Below are positions 35,478-44,650 of a stretch of 64,000 nt of DNA, piece after piece. Location of the stretch: NCBI GenBank assembly GCA_021156365.1, contig JAJNDK010000001.1, positions 372,001 to 436,000 of the forward strand, in the 5' to 3' direction. The notes below the pieces were generated by a model. That model was not told the origin of the DNA. It did no database searches and saw only the letters and a program-made list of their open reading frames with translations. How positions within the stretch are numbered: the first letter of the stretch is position 1; each line of letters begins with the position of its first letter. The translations under genes and the position numbers were made by a program. This stretch comes from Bacteroidota bacterium (GTDB taxonomy: Bacteria > Bacteroidota > Bacteroidia > B-17B0 > Aurantibacillaceae).

Positions 35478-36272
35478 TTACAGGTCGTTGGCTGTGGCGA
35501 TCAATTCTGCCACATCCATCACCTTCGTTTTGTCTTCTTTATTAAAATGTTTCACACCATCCGTCATCATGGTATTGCAGAACGGGCATCCCACTGCGAT
35601 CACATCCGGGTTTTCTGCCAGGGCTTCCTCTGCCCTTTCGGTGCTTACTTCCTTAAAGCCTTTTTCCGATTCCTTGAACATTTGTGCTCCGCCTGCCCCG
35701 CAACACAATCCTTTCGCACGACTGCGTTTCATTTCGGTGAGCTCCACATCTAATTTACGGATCACTTCGCGGGGCGCTTCGTATACATCATTTCCGCGGC
35801 CCAGGTAACAGGGATCATGAAAAACGATCTTCTTGCCTTTGAAAACTCCGCCCTGCACTTTCAGCTTTCCCGAATCGATCAGCTGCTGAATAAGCTGCGT
35901 ATGGTGCAGCACTTCGTAAGTTCCGCCCAACTGCGGGTATTCGTTCTTAATGGTATTAAAACAATGCGGGCAACCGGTCACGATCTTTTTTACTTCATAG
36001 CCGTTCATCACCGTAATATTGGTCATGGCCTGCATCTGGAACAGGAATTCATTCCCGGCACGTTTGGCAGGATCACCGGAGCAGCTTTCTTCTGTTCCCA
36101 GTACGGCAAACTTCATATTCACATGATTCAGGATCCTTACAATAGCTTTGGTGATCTTTTTCGCCCGGTCATCAAAACTTCCGGAACAACCTACCCAGAA
36201 CAGGATCTCCGGCGCTTCTCCGCGGGCCATAAAATCGGCCATTGTTTCCACTTTTAACGCTGTTTCAGCCAT
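35478..36272 (-). CDS. CCG-domain (Fe-S) binding protein
   Basis: A 264-residue protein with two CCG-type motifs, the cysteine ligands of a [4Fe-4S] cluster found in heterodisulfide reductase HdrB and glycolate/lactate oxidase subunits. Visible are FWVGCSGSFDDRA, TEESCSGDPAKRAG, VTGCPHCFNTI, FHDPCYLGRGNDVYEAP, GLCCGAGGAQMF and VGCPFCNTMM. A membrane or ferredoxin partner usually sits beside such a gene but is not present here. A -7 box is at 36287-36294. Confidence 0.88.
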   Translation of the reverse strand: MAETALKVETMADFMARGEAPEILFWVGCSGSFDDRAKKITKAIVRILNHVNMKFAVLGTEESCSGDPAKRAGNEFLFQMQAMTNITVMNGYEVKKIVTGCPHCFNTIKNEYPQLGGTYEVLHHTQLIQQLIDSGKLKVQGGVFKGKKIVFHDPCYLGRGNDVYEAPREVIRKLDVELTEMKRSRAKGLCCGAGGAQMFKESEKGFKEVSTERAEEALAENPDVIAVGCPFCNTMMTDGVKHFNKEDKTKVMDVAELIATANDL

Positions 36273-36286
36273 ACACTGCTTTTTTT

Positions 36287-36294
36287 CAAAAATA
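36287..36294 (-). promoter_or_regulatory. -7 box TATTTTTG of the CCG gene operon
   Basis: Minus-strand TATTTTTG, 14 bases before the ATG at 36272. Confidence 0.65.
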
Positions 36295-36351
36295 CGAATT
36301 TATTGTCAATTGAGGCCGACAAAAACGAGAGACTTTTGCACCTTCTGCAGA

Positions 36352-37485
36352 TCATTTGACGAGGTAAACAGGATCTTTGCCACCCAGCTCCCGGATAGAG
36401 GAAGGCACCGGGTTTTGCAGGTACGGGGCAAACGAATGTACTGCTACCCGGTCATACAATTTCCCAAGGAAAGGAAATTCCGTTTTTTCATGAACAGGGA
36501 GTGCGGCGAGAAGCGTCTTCAATTCTTCTTCTTCCATATCCCATTCTTCGGAGAGCTTTTGCCGGGAAGGCTCCATGTAGGAAATATACAGCAATTCCAT
36601 CTGCATGTGCTCCATGGTTCGTTCATAATCGAGGCTGCTGTTCAGCGTTTTGCGGTACGCTGCGATCACTTCCATCTGTTTCCTCACGAGCTCCGTGAAG
36701 GCATCCTCTGTCATATAACCGTTCACATCCGGTGTATGCTTGAACAGCGGCTGGATATACTGCTCGTGGCACCAGAGGCATTTGGCAGGTTTTCCCACAT
36801 CCCCGTAATACGAAGGACTTCCATCGGTCAACTGTCCATCCTTGTCATATATGGCAAAACGCAGCTGCCCGTTCGGCATTACATCAAATACTTCGAACAG
36901 CTCTGCAACAAAGGTGTTTTTATCAATATCGCCACTGCCCTCCTCTGCTACAAAAGCGGTTTTCAGCGCAGCTGTATCCATATGCAAACGCAGCCGGCGG
37001 TGATGCTTCGAAACGGCTGAGCTCAGCACCGGGAATACCTGTTCCCCGCCGGAAAAATAGTTCTTTGTAAAATCGTTGAAGGTCGGGCTCACCCCGGTGA
37101 TCGCATAATAATGACGGCTGGTGCCAATGGTAAGCGCAATGAACTCACCGATATCTATGCTGTTTTTCTCTTTGTATTCCGCCGTGTTTTTAAGACTGTC
37201 GCATAATTGGGTTAACACCTTTACTGCTTCCGGACTAAAACCAAGGCTATCGAAGCGTACAAAGATCTTCCGGTATTCTTCTGCCCGGCAATGCTTCTCA
37301 AAGCTACTGTCGGGCAAAGCAGCACCCAGGTAAGACAAGGTCCATTTCAGGCCCTCGAGCTTATTATCGATAGCATCGTAGTTGAAATTGATCGTATAAG
37401 AAAGACGGATGACCGCTTTTTCTTCCTGCGGCCTGCTGCAGGAAAAGCAAACAAAAGCTATGCATACCGGAAGCAATCGTTTCAT
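36352..37485 (-). CDS. Lipoprotein with one c-type heme motif
   Basis: About 377 residues from the start at 37485 (MKRLLPVCIAFVCFSC, lipobox SC). The mature part has no obvious domain, except KCLWCHEQYIQPLF, a CxxCH heme c attachment motif. The preceding helical region (YRKIFVRFDSLGFSPEAVKVLTQLCDSL) and a long C-terminal helical part are not familiar. It may be a mono-heme lipoprotein facing the periplasm. A longer start at 37554 would put the signal peptide in the middle, so it is rejected. Confidence 0.7.
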   Translation of the reverse strand: MKRLLPVCIAFVCFSCSRPQEEKAVIRLSYTINFNYDAIDNKLEGLKWTLSYLGAALPDSSFEKHCRAEEYRKIFVRFDSLGFSPEAVKVLTQLCDSLKNTAEYKEKNSIDIGEFIALTIGTSRHYYAITGVSPTFNDFTKNYFSGGEQVFPVLSSAVSKHHRRLRLHMDTAALKTAFVAEEGSGDIDKNTFVAELFEVFDVMPNGQLRFAIYDKDGQLTDGSPSYYGDVGKPAKCLWCHEQYIQPLFKHTPDVNGYMTEDAFTELVRKQMEVIAAYRKTLNSSLDYERTMEHMQMELLYISYMEPSRQKLSEEWDMEEEELKTLLAALPVHEKTEFPFLGKLYDRVAVHSFAPYLQNPVPSSIRELGGKDPVYLVK

Positions 37486-37559
37486 AAATCGCTTAAAAAT
37501 AAGCATAATCTTCTCATCAAATTCTTCTCCCGGCATGAAGGAAGTATAGCTCAAATTGC

Positions 37560-37567
37560 TAACTTTA
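37560..37567 (+). promoter_or_regulatory. -7-like box TAACTTTA of the GT4 gene
   Basis: One mismatch to TAnnTTTG four bases before GTG 37572; an almost leaderless arrangement. Confidence 0.4.
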
Positions 37568-37571
37568 AGCC

Positions 37572-38696
37572 GTGCAAATAGTTGTTAATACCCGTTTCTT
37601 ACTCAAAGACCGGCTCGATGGGATTGGCTGGTTCAGTTACCAGACCTTAAAACGTATCACGCAGGCGCATAAAGACGTTCACTTTGTTTTTCTGTTCGAC
37701 CGGCATTTCGATGAGGAATTTATTTTTTCCGATAATATCACACCTGTTTCCATCGGTCCGCAGGCACGGCACGCTTTTTTGTTCTATGCCTGGTACCAGT
37801 TCTCGGTAAGATCCGTACTGAACAAAATGAAGCCGGACCTCTTCCTCTCTCCCGATGGGATGCTGGCCTTAGGCGCCAAATGCAAACAGCTGCCGGTGAT
37901 CCATGATATTAATTTCAAACACTATCCGAAAGATGTTCCTTTCTGGGCAGGTAAATTCTACAACAGGTATTTCCCGCTGTATGCACAGGAAGCAGCCCGC
38001 ATAGCAACCGTTTCGGAATACAGTAAAAAAGACCTTGTGGAATCGTATAAGATCGATCCGGACAAGATCGATGTAGTGTATAATGGCATCAACGAAAATT
38101 TCCATCCGCTCACGGAAGGAGAAAAAACAGCCATACGAAAAAAAGTGACAGAAGGAAAAGAGTATTTTGTTTTTGTAGGTTCGCTGTCGCCACGAAAAAA
38201 TATCAAACGCTTATTGCTCGCCTTCGAAGCATTTAAAGCCGAGTCCAATTCGGAGCTTATGCTCGTATTAGCAGGTGCGGCTTTCTGGGGTATGAACGAA
38301 TTGAAGGAGATCATCGGGCAAATGAAACACGGGCAGGATGTGATCTTCACCGGGCGTCTCAGCGAAAAAGGCCTGAATGAGATCGTGGCATCGGCATTTG
38401 CGATGACCTATGTTCCTTACTTTGAAGGATTCGGGATCCCCCTGGTGGAGGCCATGCAGGCAGAAATACCGCTGATCTCCTCCAACATTTCCTCGATGCC
38501 GGAAGTAGCAGGCGACGCGGCCCTGTATGTGAATCCCTTTGATACCGATGAGATAAAAAACGCAATGCTATACCTCTACAACGACCGGGCGAAAGGCACA
38601 GAGCTGATAGAGGCCGGCAAACAACAACGAACTAAATTTTCCTGGGACCGCTCTGCCGACCTCTTATGGAAATCCATTGAAAAAACCATTGCTTAG
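37572..38696 (+). CDS. Family 4-type glycosyltransferase (GT-B)
   Basis: A 374-residue enzyme that starts at GTG. N-terminal Rossmann half (IVVNTRFLLKDRLDGIGWFSY), linker with ATVSEYSKKDLVESYKI and IDVVYNGIN, then the nucleotide-sugar half with FVGSLSPRKNIKRLL, GRLSEKGLNEIVASAFAMTYVPYFEGFGIPLVEAM (the E...GFG..EAM signature) and a final helix. This is the GT4 pattern of mannosyl- or glucosyltransferases in glycan building. The priA gene begins four bases after its stop. Confidence 0.88.
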   Translation: MQIVVNTRFLLKDRLDGIGWFSYQTLKRITQAHKDVHFVFLFDRHFDEEFIFSDNITPVSIGPQARHAFLFYAWYQFSVRSVLNKMKPDLFLSPDGMLALGAKCKQLPVIHDINFKHYPKDVPFWAGKFYNRYFPLYAQEAARIATVSEYSKKDLVESYKIDPDKIDVVYNGINENFHPLTEGEKTAIRKKVTEGKEYFVFVGSLSPRKNIKRLLLAFEAFKAESNSELMLVLAGAAFWGMNELKEIIGQMKHGQDVIFTGRLSEKGLNEIVASAFAMTYVPYFEGFGIPLVEAMQAEIPLISSNISSMPEVAGDAALYVNPFDTDEIKNAMLYLYNDRAKGTELIEAGKQQRTKFSWDRSADLLWKSIEKTIA

Positions 38697-38699
38697 CTC

Positions 38700-41231
38700 A
38701 TGCAGGAAGACACGATTTTTATAGATGTAGTGCTGCCCTTAGCGGTACCTAATTTATATACCTATCGTGTGCCTGCCGAAATGAAACAGGCTGTACGCAT
38801 TGGTTCGAGAGTAGTGGTGCAGTTCGGAAAAAGCAAATTATACACTGCCCTCATCCGGAATGTTCACCACACTGCACCTTCCGCCTACGAAGCGCGCTAC
38901 ATCGAATCGATCGTGGACGAGGCGCCTGTGGTGAATGAAATTCAATTCTCCTTCTGGGACTGGATCGCATCTTACTACATGTGCCATACCGGCGAGGTGA
39001 TGAATGCCGCACTGCCGGCCGGGTTAAAGCTCAGCAGCGAAACAAAGATCGTACTGAATGCGGAGTATGATTTTTCGAACCTGGACCTGAATGTACTGAC
39101 GGAGAAAGAAAGCATGGTGATAGAAGCATTGCAATCACGCACTACGATGTTAGTGAGCGAGATCGCCGATCTGCTGAAAGTGAAAAACCCACAGCCCGTG
39201 ATCCGTTCCCTGCGCGAAAAACGCCTGGTGGTCAATTACGAGGAAGTAAGCGAACGTTATAAACCAAGGATCATTCCTTATGTCCGCCTGTCGGAAGATT
39301 TCATCAACGACGAGGAAAAGCTGGCAAAAGCATTTGATTCTATTGAAGCAAAAGCTCCGAAGCAATTGCAGGCACTTTTGTTTTATCTAAATAAAACCGG
39401 AAATATCAACGGGTTGAAAAAGGCTTTGCCGATCGACCGCTGGATAAAAAAATCGGACCTGCTCAAAGCATCGGATACAGGTGCTGTGAACGGGCTGGTA
39501 AAAAAAGGATTGTTCGAACAACAGGAATTCGAGATCTCCCGCCTGAAAATAGAAAAAGAGTCGCGGAAGAACATTGACCTGAGCGATCTGCAACGCAAAA
39601 GCCTCGATGAGATCCACATGCATTTCGAAAGCAAGCAGGTTGTTTTGCTGCATGGCATCACGGGCAGTGGAAAAACAGAGATCTATTGCCGCCTGATCGA
39701 AGAAACATTAAAAGAAGGCAAACAGGTTTTGTTCCTGGTGCCGGAAATTGCACTGACCACCCAGCTGATCTACCGCGTGCGTAATTTTTTCGGAGAGCGC
39801 GTGGGTGTTTACCATTCGAAATTTTCGGAGAATGAGCGTGTGGAGATCTGGAACAGTGTGGCAGGCAATGTGAGCACACAGGATACGTTAAAATCACACA
39901 TCAACTACGATGTGGTGTTGGGGGCCCGCTCTGCCCTGCTCCTGCCCTTCACCAATTTAGGGCTGATCATCGTGGATGAGGAACACGATTCCTCCTACAA
40001 ACAACACGATGTGGCTCCGCGTTATCATGCACGTGATTCTGCCATTTATCTTGCACATCTTCACCATGCAAAAGTTATTTTAGGCTCGGCCACACCCTGC
40101 CTCGAAACGTATTACAATGCAAAGGAAAACAAATTCGGGTTGGTTACACTCAGTCAGCGTTTCGGTGCAGCCAGCATGCCGGAGATCGAAGCAGTGGATA
40201 CCCGCTCTGAAGATCCGAAGGCAATCGCGAAGCATCGCGACAAACTGTTTACACCACGCCTGATCGATGAGATCAAAATAGCCTTAGATAAAAAAGAGCA
40301 GGTCATTTTATTCCAGAACCGCAGAGGTTTTGCTCCCTACACCGAATGCAATACCTGCAACTGGGTGCCGCATTGTGTGCAGTGCGATGTGGCCATGATC
40401 TATCACAAATCATCGGGCAGGCTGGTATGTCATTACTGCGGCTATTCGATGCAACCGCCTTCTACCTGTGCTGCCTGTGGAAATTCCGATCTGCGTTACA
40501 AAGGTTTCGGAACGGAGAAAATAGAAGAAGAAATAGAGATCCTGTTCCCGGAAGTAAAAACCGCGCGTATGGATCTCGATTCCACCCGCAGCAAATATGC
40601 CTACAAACAATTGCTGGATGATTTTGAGCAGGGCAATGTCGATATCCTGATCGGAACACAGATGGTAACGAAAGGGCTTGACTTTGACAACGTAAGCCTT
40701 GTTGGAGTGATCAGCGCCGACCAGGCATTGAACTTCCCCGATTTCCGTACACACGAAAAAGCCTTCCAGCTGATGACACAGGTAAGCGGACGTGCAGGAA
40801 GAAAAGACGTGAAAGGAAAAGTGATCATACAAACATCGCAGCCGCAGCATGCGATCATCCATTTAGTAAAGGAACACGATTACCAACAGTTTTACCAATT
40901 GCAGATGCAGGACCGGCAGCAGTTCCACTACCCGCCTTTTTTCCGCATTATCGAATTCACGCTGATCTCCAAAGATCTCTTCGTTCTCAATGAAGGCTCT
41001 GCCCAATTAGCTGCCGAATTAAAAAAGTATTTTCACGAGCGGGTGCTGGGCCCCGAGTTTCCTTTAGTAGCCCGGATCCGGAATGAGTTCCATAAAACCA
41101 TTATGCTGAAATCGGAGCGGGAGTTCTCTTCGGTGAAGATCAGGGAGTACGTAAAGATCGCGATCCAGGATTTCAATAGGAATGAGCTGAACAAGAAGAT
41201 CAGAGTGCGGATCGATGTGGATCCGGTGTAG
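38700..41231 (+). CDS. priA: Primosomal protein N' helicase
   Basis: An 843-residue DNA helicase that restarts stalled replication forks. N-terminal DNA-binding part FIDVVLPLAVPNLYTYRVP, Walker A GITGSGKTEIYC, DEEHDSSYKQ (DEEH box), the zinc-binding CNTCNW...CVQCD...CHYCG...CAACG, and GTQMVTKGLDFDNVSLVG near the C-terminus. Length is a little above the usual 730-820. It probably shares a transcript with the upstream glycosyltransferase. Confidence 0.95.
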   Translation: MQEDTIFIDVVLPLAVPNLYTYRVPAEMKQAVRIGSRVVVQFGKSKLYTALIRNVHHTAPSAYEARYIESIVDEAPVVNEIQFSFWDWIASYYMCHTGEVMNAALPAGLKLSSETKIVLNAEYDFSNLDLNVLTEKESMVIEALQSRTTMLVSEIADLLKVKNPQPVIRSLREKRLVVNYEEVSERYKPRIIPYVRLSEDFINDEEKLAKAFDSIEAKAPKQLQALLFYLNKTGNINGLKKALPIDRWIKKSDLLKASDTGAVNGLVKKGLFEQQEFEISRLKIEKESRKNIDLSDLQRKSLDEIHMHFESKQVVLLHGITGSGKTEIYCRLIEETLKEGKQVLFLVPEIALTTQLIYRVRNFFGERVGVYHSKFSENERVEIWNSVAGNVSTQDTLKSHINYDVVLGARSALLLPFTNLGLIIVDEEHDSSYKQHDVAPRYHARDSAIYLAHLHHAKVILGSATPCLETYYNAKENKFGLVTLSQRFGAASMPEIEAVDTRSEDPKAIAKHRDKLFTPRLIDEIKIALDKKEQVILFQNRRGFAPYTECNTCNWVPHCVQCDVAMIYHKSSGRLVCHYCGYSMQPPSTCAACGNSDLRYKGFGTEKIEEEIEILFPEVKTARMDLDSTRSKYAYKQLLDDFEQGNVDILIGTQMVTKGLDFDNVSLVGVISADQALNFPDFRTHEKAFQLMTQVSGRAGRKDVKGKVIIQTSQPQHAIIHLVKEHDYQQFYQLQMQDRQQFHYPPFFRIIEFTLISKDLFVLNEGSAQLAAELKKYFHERVLGPEFPLVARIRNEFHKTIMLKSEREFSSVKIREYVKIAIQDFNRNELNKKIRVRIDVDPV

Positions 41232-41233
41232 GA

Positions 41234-41548
41234 TCAATACCCCAGTGGCTCCCGGCTCGTATGCCTGATACGGATAACACGGATCTCTTTCACATCCGGC
41301 TTTATCTGATACGTTACACGATAACTATATATTACAAAAGCTCTGAATTCAACAGTGGGTGGATCCTATAGTTTATCCGCTTCATAAATAAGTGCATTGG
41401 ATCTGATGCCATCGAGTTTCGATAAAACACCTTCTTTTACGATCTTAGGTGCTTCTGAACTTTTTTTGGAGAGGAATGTAAGGATCTCTTTAAAATGATC
41501 AAGGGCTTCTATATCCCAAATGATTTTAAAAAGCTATCTTTTTACCAT
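41234..41548 (-). pseudogene. RelE/ParE-type toxin interrupted by two amber codons
   Basis: ATG 41546-41548 lies inside the last codons of the antitoxin gene (AAATGGTAA), the usual overlap of such pairs. The frame runs exactly 105 codons to TGA 41234-41236. It reads MVKR, stop, LFKIIWDIEALDHFKEILTF and LSKKSSEAPKIVKEGVLSKL, then DGIRSNALIYEADKL, stop, then DPPTVEFRAFVIYSYRVTYQ and IKPDVKEIRVIRIRHTSREP. The C-terminal FRAFVIYSYRVTYQI...IRHTSREP is typical of the RelE/ParE superfamily. Both internal stops are TAG (41534-41536 and 41366-41368). It is thus an inactivated toxin with an intact antitoxin. Confidence 0.85.
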
Positions 41549-41772
41549 TTGGAAAGTTGTTTAAGTGCATCCTGATGGGTAACAAAGTTCCCTTTTTCAA
41601 TGCGCTCAACGGCTTCCCTGATCTCTTTATTGTACTGTTTCTTTGTAATTCTTTTTGTTCCTTCATTCACATTGAGAAAACTTTTAACCATTTCAAGAAG
41701 TGGTTCCTGCTGTTTCGCAGACAGAAGCGGAAGGTATCCGTCAATTTGTTTTTTAATAGCTGCCGTTGTCAT
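41542..41772 (-). CDS. Antitoxin of a type II RelE/ParE pair
   Basis: A 76-residue acidic/basic helical protein (MTTAAIKKQIDGYLPLLSAKQQEPLLEMVKSFLNV...YNKEIREAVERIEKGNFVTHQDALKQLSKW). The C-terminal KGNFVTHQDALKQL resembles the toxin-binding tail of RelB/Phd-like antitoxins (E...EV.KWL). The start at 41772 is chosen because a -7 box lies 19 bases upstream, inside the longer reading. The toxin start overlaps its end. Because the toxin is broken, the antitoxin may be an orphan or a protective remnant. Confidence 0.8.
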   Translation of the reverse strand: MTTAAIKKQIDGYLPLLSAKQQEPLLEMVKSFLNVNEGTKRITKKQYNKEIREAVERIEKGNFVTHQDALKQLSKW

Positions 41773-41790
41773 TTCCCAGTTTTTGTTCCT

Positions 41791-41798
41791 CAAATTTA
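41791..41798 (-). promoter_or_regulatory. -7 box TAAATTTG of the antitoxin gene
   Basis: Minus-strand TAAATTTG, 18 bases before the ATG at 41772. Confidence 0.6.
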
Positions 41799-41817
41799 CA
41801 AAAAAACAGGAAAATCC

Positions 41818-41864
41818 GGATTGCAAATCCTTTGATTGCGGTTATTCCACAGGATTACAAATCC
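41818..41864. repeat. Two copies of GGATTRCAAATCC
   Basis: GGATTGCAAATCC (41818-41830) and GGATTACAAATCC (41852-41864) stand in the gap between the antitoxin and pnp. Each is nearly palindromic. Confidence 0.5.
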
Positions 41865-41885
41865 TGCGGAGCAGGAATGCTAAAA

Positions 41886-41919
41886 ACAAAAAAGCCCCAT
41901 CCTTTTTACGGACAGGGCT
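41886..41919 (-). terminator. Rho-independent terminator of pnp
   Basis: Minus-strand hairpin AGCCCTGTCC...GGATGGGGCT followed by TTTTTTG, 24 bases beyond the pnp stop. Confidence 0.75.
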
Positions 41920-41942
41920 CTTATTTTTATAGCTTCACAAGC

Positions 41943-44084
41943 TTAGTTCTTGTTCGCCTCAGCACCTTCCGGTTTCGGCAACAATACTTTTCTTGATAAT
42001 TTATGTTTGTTGGTTTTCGGATCGATGCCCATGTATTTCACCTGGATCATATCACCTTCTTTGAACACACCGTCCATAGTGTCAAGGCGTTTCCAATCGA
42101 TCTCGGAGATGTGTAACAGACCGTCTTTGCCCGGCATGAATTCAACGAATGCTCCGTAAGCCATGATAGACTTCACTTTTGCATCGTAGATCTCGCCTAC
42201 TTCAGGGATCGCTACAATTCCTTTCACACGGCGGAATGCTGCCTGTGCGTCGTTATCGTTGTCACCGAAGATCTCCACCAATCCCTGGTCGCCCGGAATT
42301 TCCGTGATAGTGATCGTAGTGTTGGTTGTTTTCTGGATCTCCTGGATGATTTTTCCTCCCGGCCCGATTACCGCTCCGATGAACTCGCCAGGGATCGTGA
42401 TCTGCAGCAGGCGTGGTGCATGCTCTTTGTAATCCTCACGTGGTTTGTCAAGCGTTTTATTGATCTCGTTCAGGATGTGTAAACGTCCCTCTTTTGCCTG
42501 GTTCAATGCCTGCTCCATTACTTCGAATGGAAGACCGTTCACTTTAAGATCCATCTGACAGGCAGTGATACCGTCTTTTGTTCCGCATACTTTGAAATCC
42601 ATATCTCCCAAATGATCTTCATCACCTAAGATATCGGAAAGGATCGCATATTTACCTGCATCGTCCGTGATCAATCCCATAGCGATACCTGTTACCGGCT
42701 TGGTAATTTTCACACCGGCATCCATCAATGCAAGCGTACCTGCACAAACTGTTGCCATGGAAGAAGAACCGTTGCTTTCGAGGATATCGGAAACAATACG
42801 AATTGTATAAGGGCAATCAGCAGGCACTACTTTTTTCAAAGCACGCAATGCAAGGTTACCATGTCCTACTTCACGACGTCCCGGTCCGCGGTTTGGTTTT
42901 GCCTCACCTGTAGAGAATCCCGGGAAGTTGTAATGCAGTAAGAATTTATTTTCGCCCTGGAAGAACGCACCGTCGATCAATTGCTGATCCATTTTGGTTC
43001 CAAGGGTTACAGAGGTCAGTGATTGTGTTTCACCACGTGTGAACACAGCCGAACCGTGCGCTGCAGGCAGGTAATCCACTTCACTCCAGATGAAACGGAT
43101 ATCGGTAGTTTTACGGCCATCCAAACGGATCTTCTCGTCTAATGCCACGCGACGGATCGCATTGTATTCCACATCGTGGTAATATTTGTTGATCAGTCCG
43201 CTTTTTTCTTTCAGCTCTTCTTCGGAGAATGTTGTTTTGTATTCATCCAGGATCGCTTTGAAAGCAGCTTTACGCTCGTTTTTGTTTGCGTTACCTGATT
43301 TAGCTACATCGTATACTTTCTGATAAGTAGCTTTGCTTACTGCTTCTTTCAGTTCTAAATCATTGGTTTCGTGGTTGTATTCGCGTTTTGTTTTCAGACC
43401 TGCTTTAATCGCAAATTCGTTGATCGCATTGATCTGAATTTTGATGGCAGCGTGTCCGAATTTAATTGCTTCCAGCATTTCCTGCTCGCTTACTTCGCTC
43501 ATTTCGCCTTCCACCATTACGATGTCAGTTGCAGATGCTGCCACGATCATATCGATAGTAGAAAGAGCCAGCTGATCCACATCCGGGTTCAGTACTAATT
43601 TACCATCGATCTTTCCTACACGTACTTCAGAGATCGGTCCGTTGAAAGGGATATCGGAAACAGCTACTGCTGCAGAAGCTGCCAATCCTACCAATGCATC
43701 CGGCAGTGTTTTTCTGTCGGAAGAGATCAGGGTGATCATCAGTTGCGTGTCAGCATGGTAATCATCCGGGAAAAGCGGACGCATAGCGCGATCCACGATA
43801 CGGCTGATCAATATTTCAGTGTCAGATAAACGTGCTTCACGTTTTAAGAAACCTCCGGGAAATCTTCCGGTAGATGCATATTTTTCCTGGTAATCTACGG
43901 TAAGCGGTAAAAAATCCACTCCCTCTTTTGCGTCTTTATTACTAACGATGGTAGCCAGTAACATGGTTTTACCCATTTTCAAAACTACTGCGCCATCGGC
44001 CTGTTTTGCCAGTTTTCCTGTTTCCAGGGTGATCATTCTTCCATCTCCAATGTCGAATGTGTGTTGTGTACCTAATTGTGTCAT
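41943..44084 (-). CDS. pnp: Polyribonucleotide nucleotidyltransferase
   Basis: A 713-residue exoribonuclease that degrades RNA with phosphate. Two RNase PH domains (first: [40 protein letters not shown]; second: [18 protein letters not shown]... and [24 protein letters not shown]) are followed by KH ([26 protein letters not shown]) and S1 ([34 protein letters not shown]) domains. It follows rpsO, the classic order. A GC-only hairpin precedes its start (44101-44117). Confidence 0.96.
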   Translation of the reverse strand: MTQLGTQHTFDIGDGRMITLETGKLAKQADGAVVLKMGKTMLLATIVSNKDAKEGVDFLPLTVDYQEKYASTGRFPGGFLKREARLSDTEILISRIVDRAMRPLFPDDYHADTQLMITLISSDRKTLPDALVGLAASAAVAVSDIPFNGPISEVRVGKIDGKLVLNPDVDQLALSTIDMIVAASATDIVMVEGEMSEVSEQEMLEAIKFGHAAIKIQINAINEFAIKAGLKTKREYNHETNDLELKEAVSKATYQKVYDVAKSGNANKNERKAAFKAILDEYKTTFSEEELKEKSGLINKYYHDVEYNAIRRVALDEKIRLDGRKTTDIRFIWSEVDYLPAAHGSAVFTRGETQSLTSVTLGTKMDQQLIDGAFFQGENKFLLHYNFPGFSTGEAKPNRGPGRREVGHGNLALRALKKVVPADCPYTIRIVSDILESNGSSSMATVCAGTLALMDAGVKITKPVTGIAMGLITDDAGKYAILSDILGDEDHLGDMDFKVCGTKDGITACQMDLKVNGLPFEVMEQALNQAKEGRLHILNEINKTLDKPREDYKEHAPRLLQITIPGEFIGAVIGPGGKIIQEIQKTTNTTITITEIPGDQGLVEIFGDNDNDAQAAFRRVKGIVAIPEVGEIYDAKVKSIMAYGAFVEFMPGKDGLLHISEIDWKRLDTMDGVFKEGDMIQVKYMGIDPKTNKHKLSRKVLLPKPEGAEANKN

Positions 44085-44100
44085 TTTGTTTTTGTTTTGT

Positions 44101-44117
44101 CCCCGGCGTATCCGGGG
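44101..44117 (-). promoter_or_regulatory. Hairpin in the pnp leader
   Basis: CCCCGG-CGTAT-CCGGGG, a six-base GC-only stem with five-base loop, 16 bases before the pnp start codon. E. coli PNPase represses its own synthesis through a cleaved leader hairpin; a similar role here is a guess. Confidence 0.5.
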
Positions 44118-44173
44118 TGATTTATATTTGTGTCTGTAATTTCTGTGTGATTTTATGCGCCTTTATAAACAAC

Positions 44174-44205
44174 AAAAGGCAACCGTTTACTCCCGGATGC
44201 CTTTT
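44174..44205 (-). terminator. Terminator after rpsO
   Basis: Minus-strand AAAAGGCATCC...GGTTGCCTTTTG hairpin, 21 bases beyond the rpsO stop. The paired arms end in T-rich sequence. It may only attenuate, since pnp has no clear consensus promoter of its own. Confidence 0.6.
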
Positions 44206-44226
44206 GAAAATTTTATTCGCAAATCA

Positions 44227-44496
44227 TTACTTACGCAGATCTAATGTTTTGATCAACGCACGGTATTTATTGATGTCTTTCTTTTTCAGATAGTCGAGCA
44301 AACTTCTGCGTTTACCAACCAAGTTCAAAAGAGAACGTTGTGTGCTGAAATCTTTTTTATTTTTTTGAAGGTGACCTGTCAAATGAGCGATCCTGTGTGT
44401 AAACAGAGCAACCTGACCTTCTGTAGAACCTGTGTTTTTTTCAGCACCACCGTGGGTTTTGAAAATTCCTTTTTTAACTTCTGATGTTAAATACAT
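44227..44496 (-). CDS. rpsO: 30S ribosomal protein S15
   Basis: An 89-residue protein of the small subunit that binds 16S rRNA in the central domain. It has the family core STEGQVALFTHRIAHLTGHLQKNKKDFSTQRSLLNLVGKRRSLLDYLKKKDINKYRALIKTLDLRK. Promoter box TATATTTG at 44533-44540. Confidence 0.97.
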   Translation of the reverse strand: MYLTSEVKKGIFKTHGGAEKNTGSTEGQVALFTHRIAHLTGHLQKNKKDFSTQRSLLNLVGKRRSLLDYLKKKDINKYRALIKTLDLRK

Positions 44497-44532
44497 TTTA
44501 TTCTTTACTTTTTAATTATCAATATCGGGCTG

Positions 44533-44540
44533 CAAATATA
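44533..44540 (-). promoter_or_regulatory. -7 box TATATTTG of rpsO
   Basis: Minus-strand TATATTTGCAG; the same 11 bases precede rpsT (58401-58411). Confidence 0.7.
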
Positions 44541-44650
44541 AGAAGATTTTCATTGAATAATGCACAAAAATGTGTTTTTTTTCGAATGAATGAACAAGCG
44601 GCTTTTGATAAGTTGTAAATAATTGAAAATAAACATTTTACGATCCATAT

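Noticed and set aside
41234-41548. Amber codon reassignment
   Set aside because: A complete RF1 gene with PAT motif is present and other genes in the window end with TAG.
44123-44130. TATATTTG on the plus strand before pnp
   Set aside because: It points away from pnp and no plus-strand gene follows.
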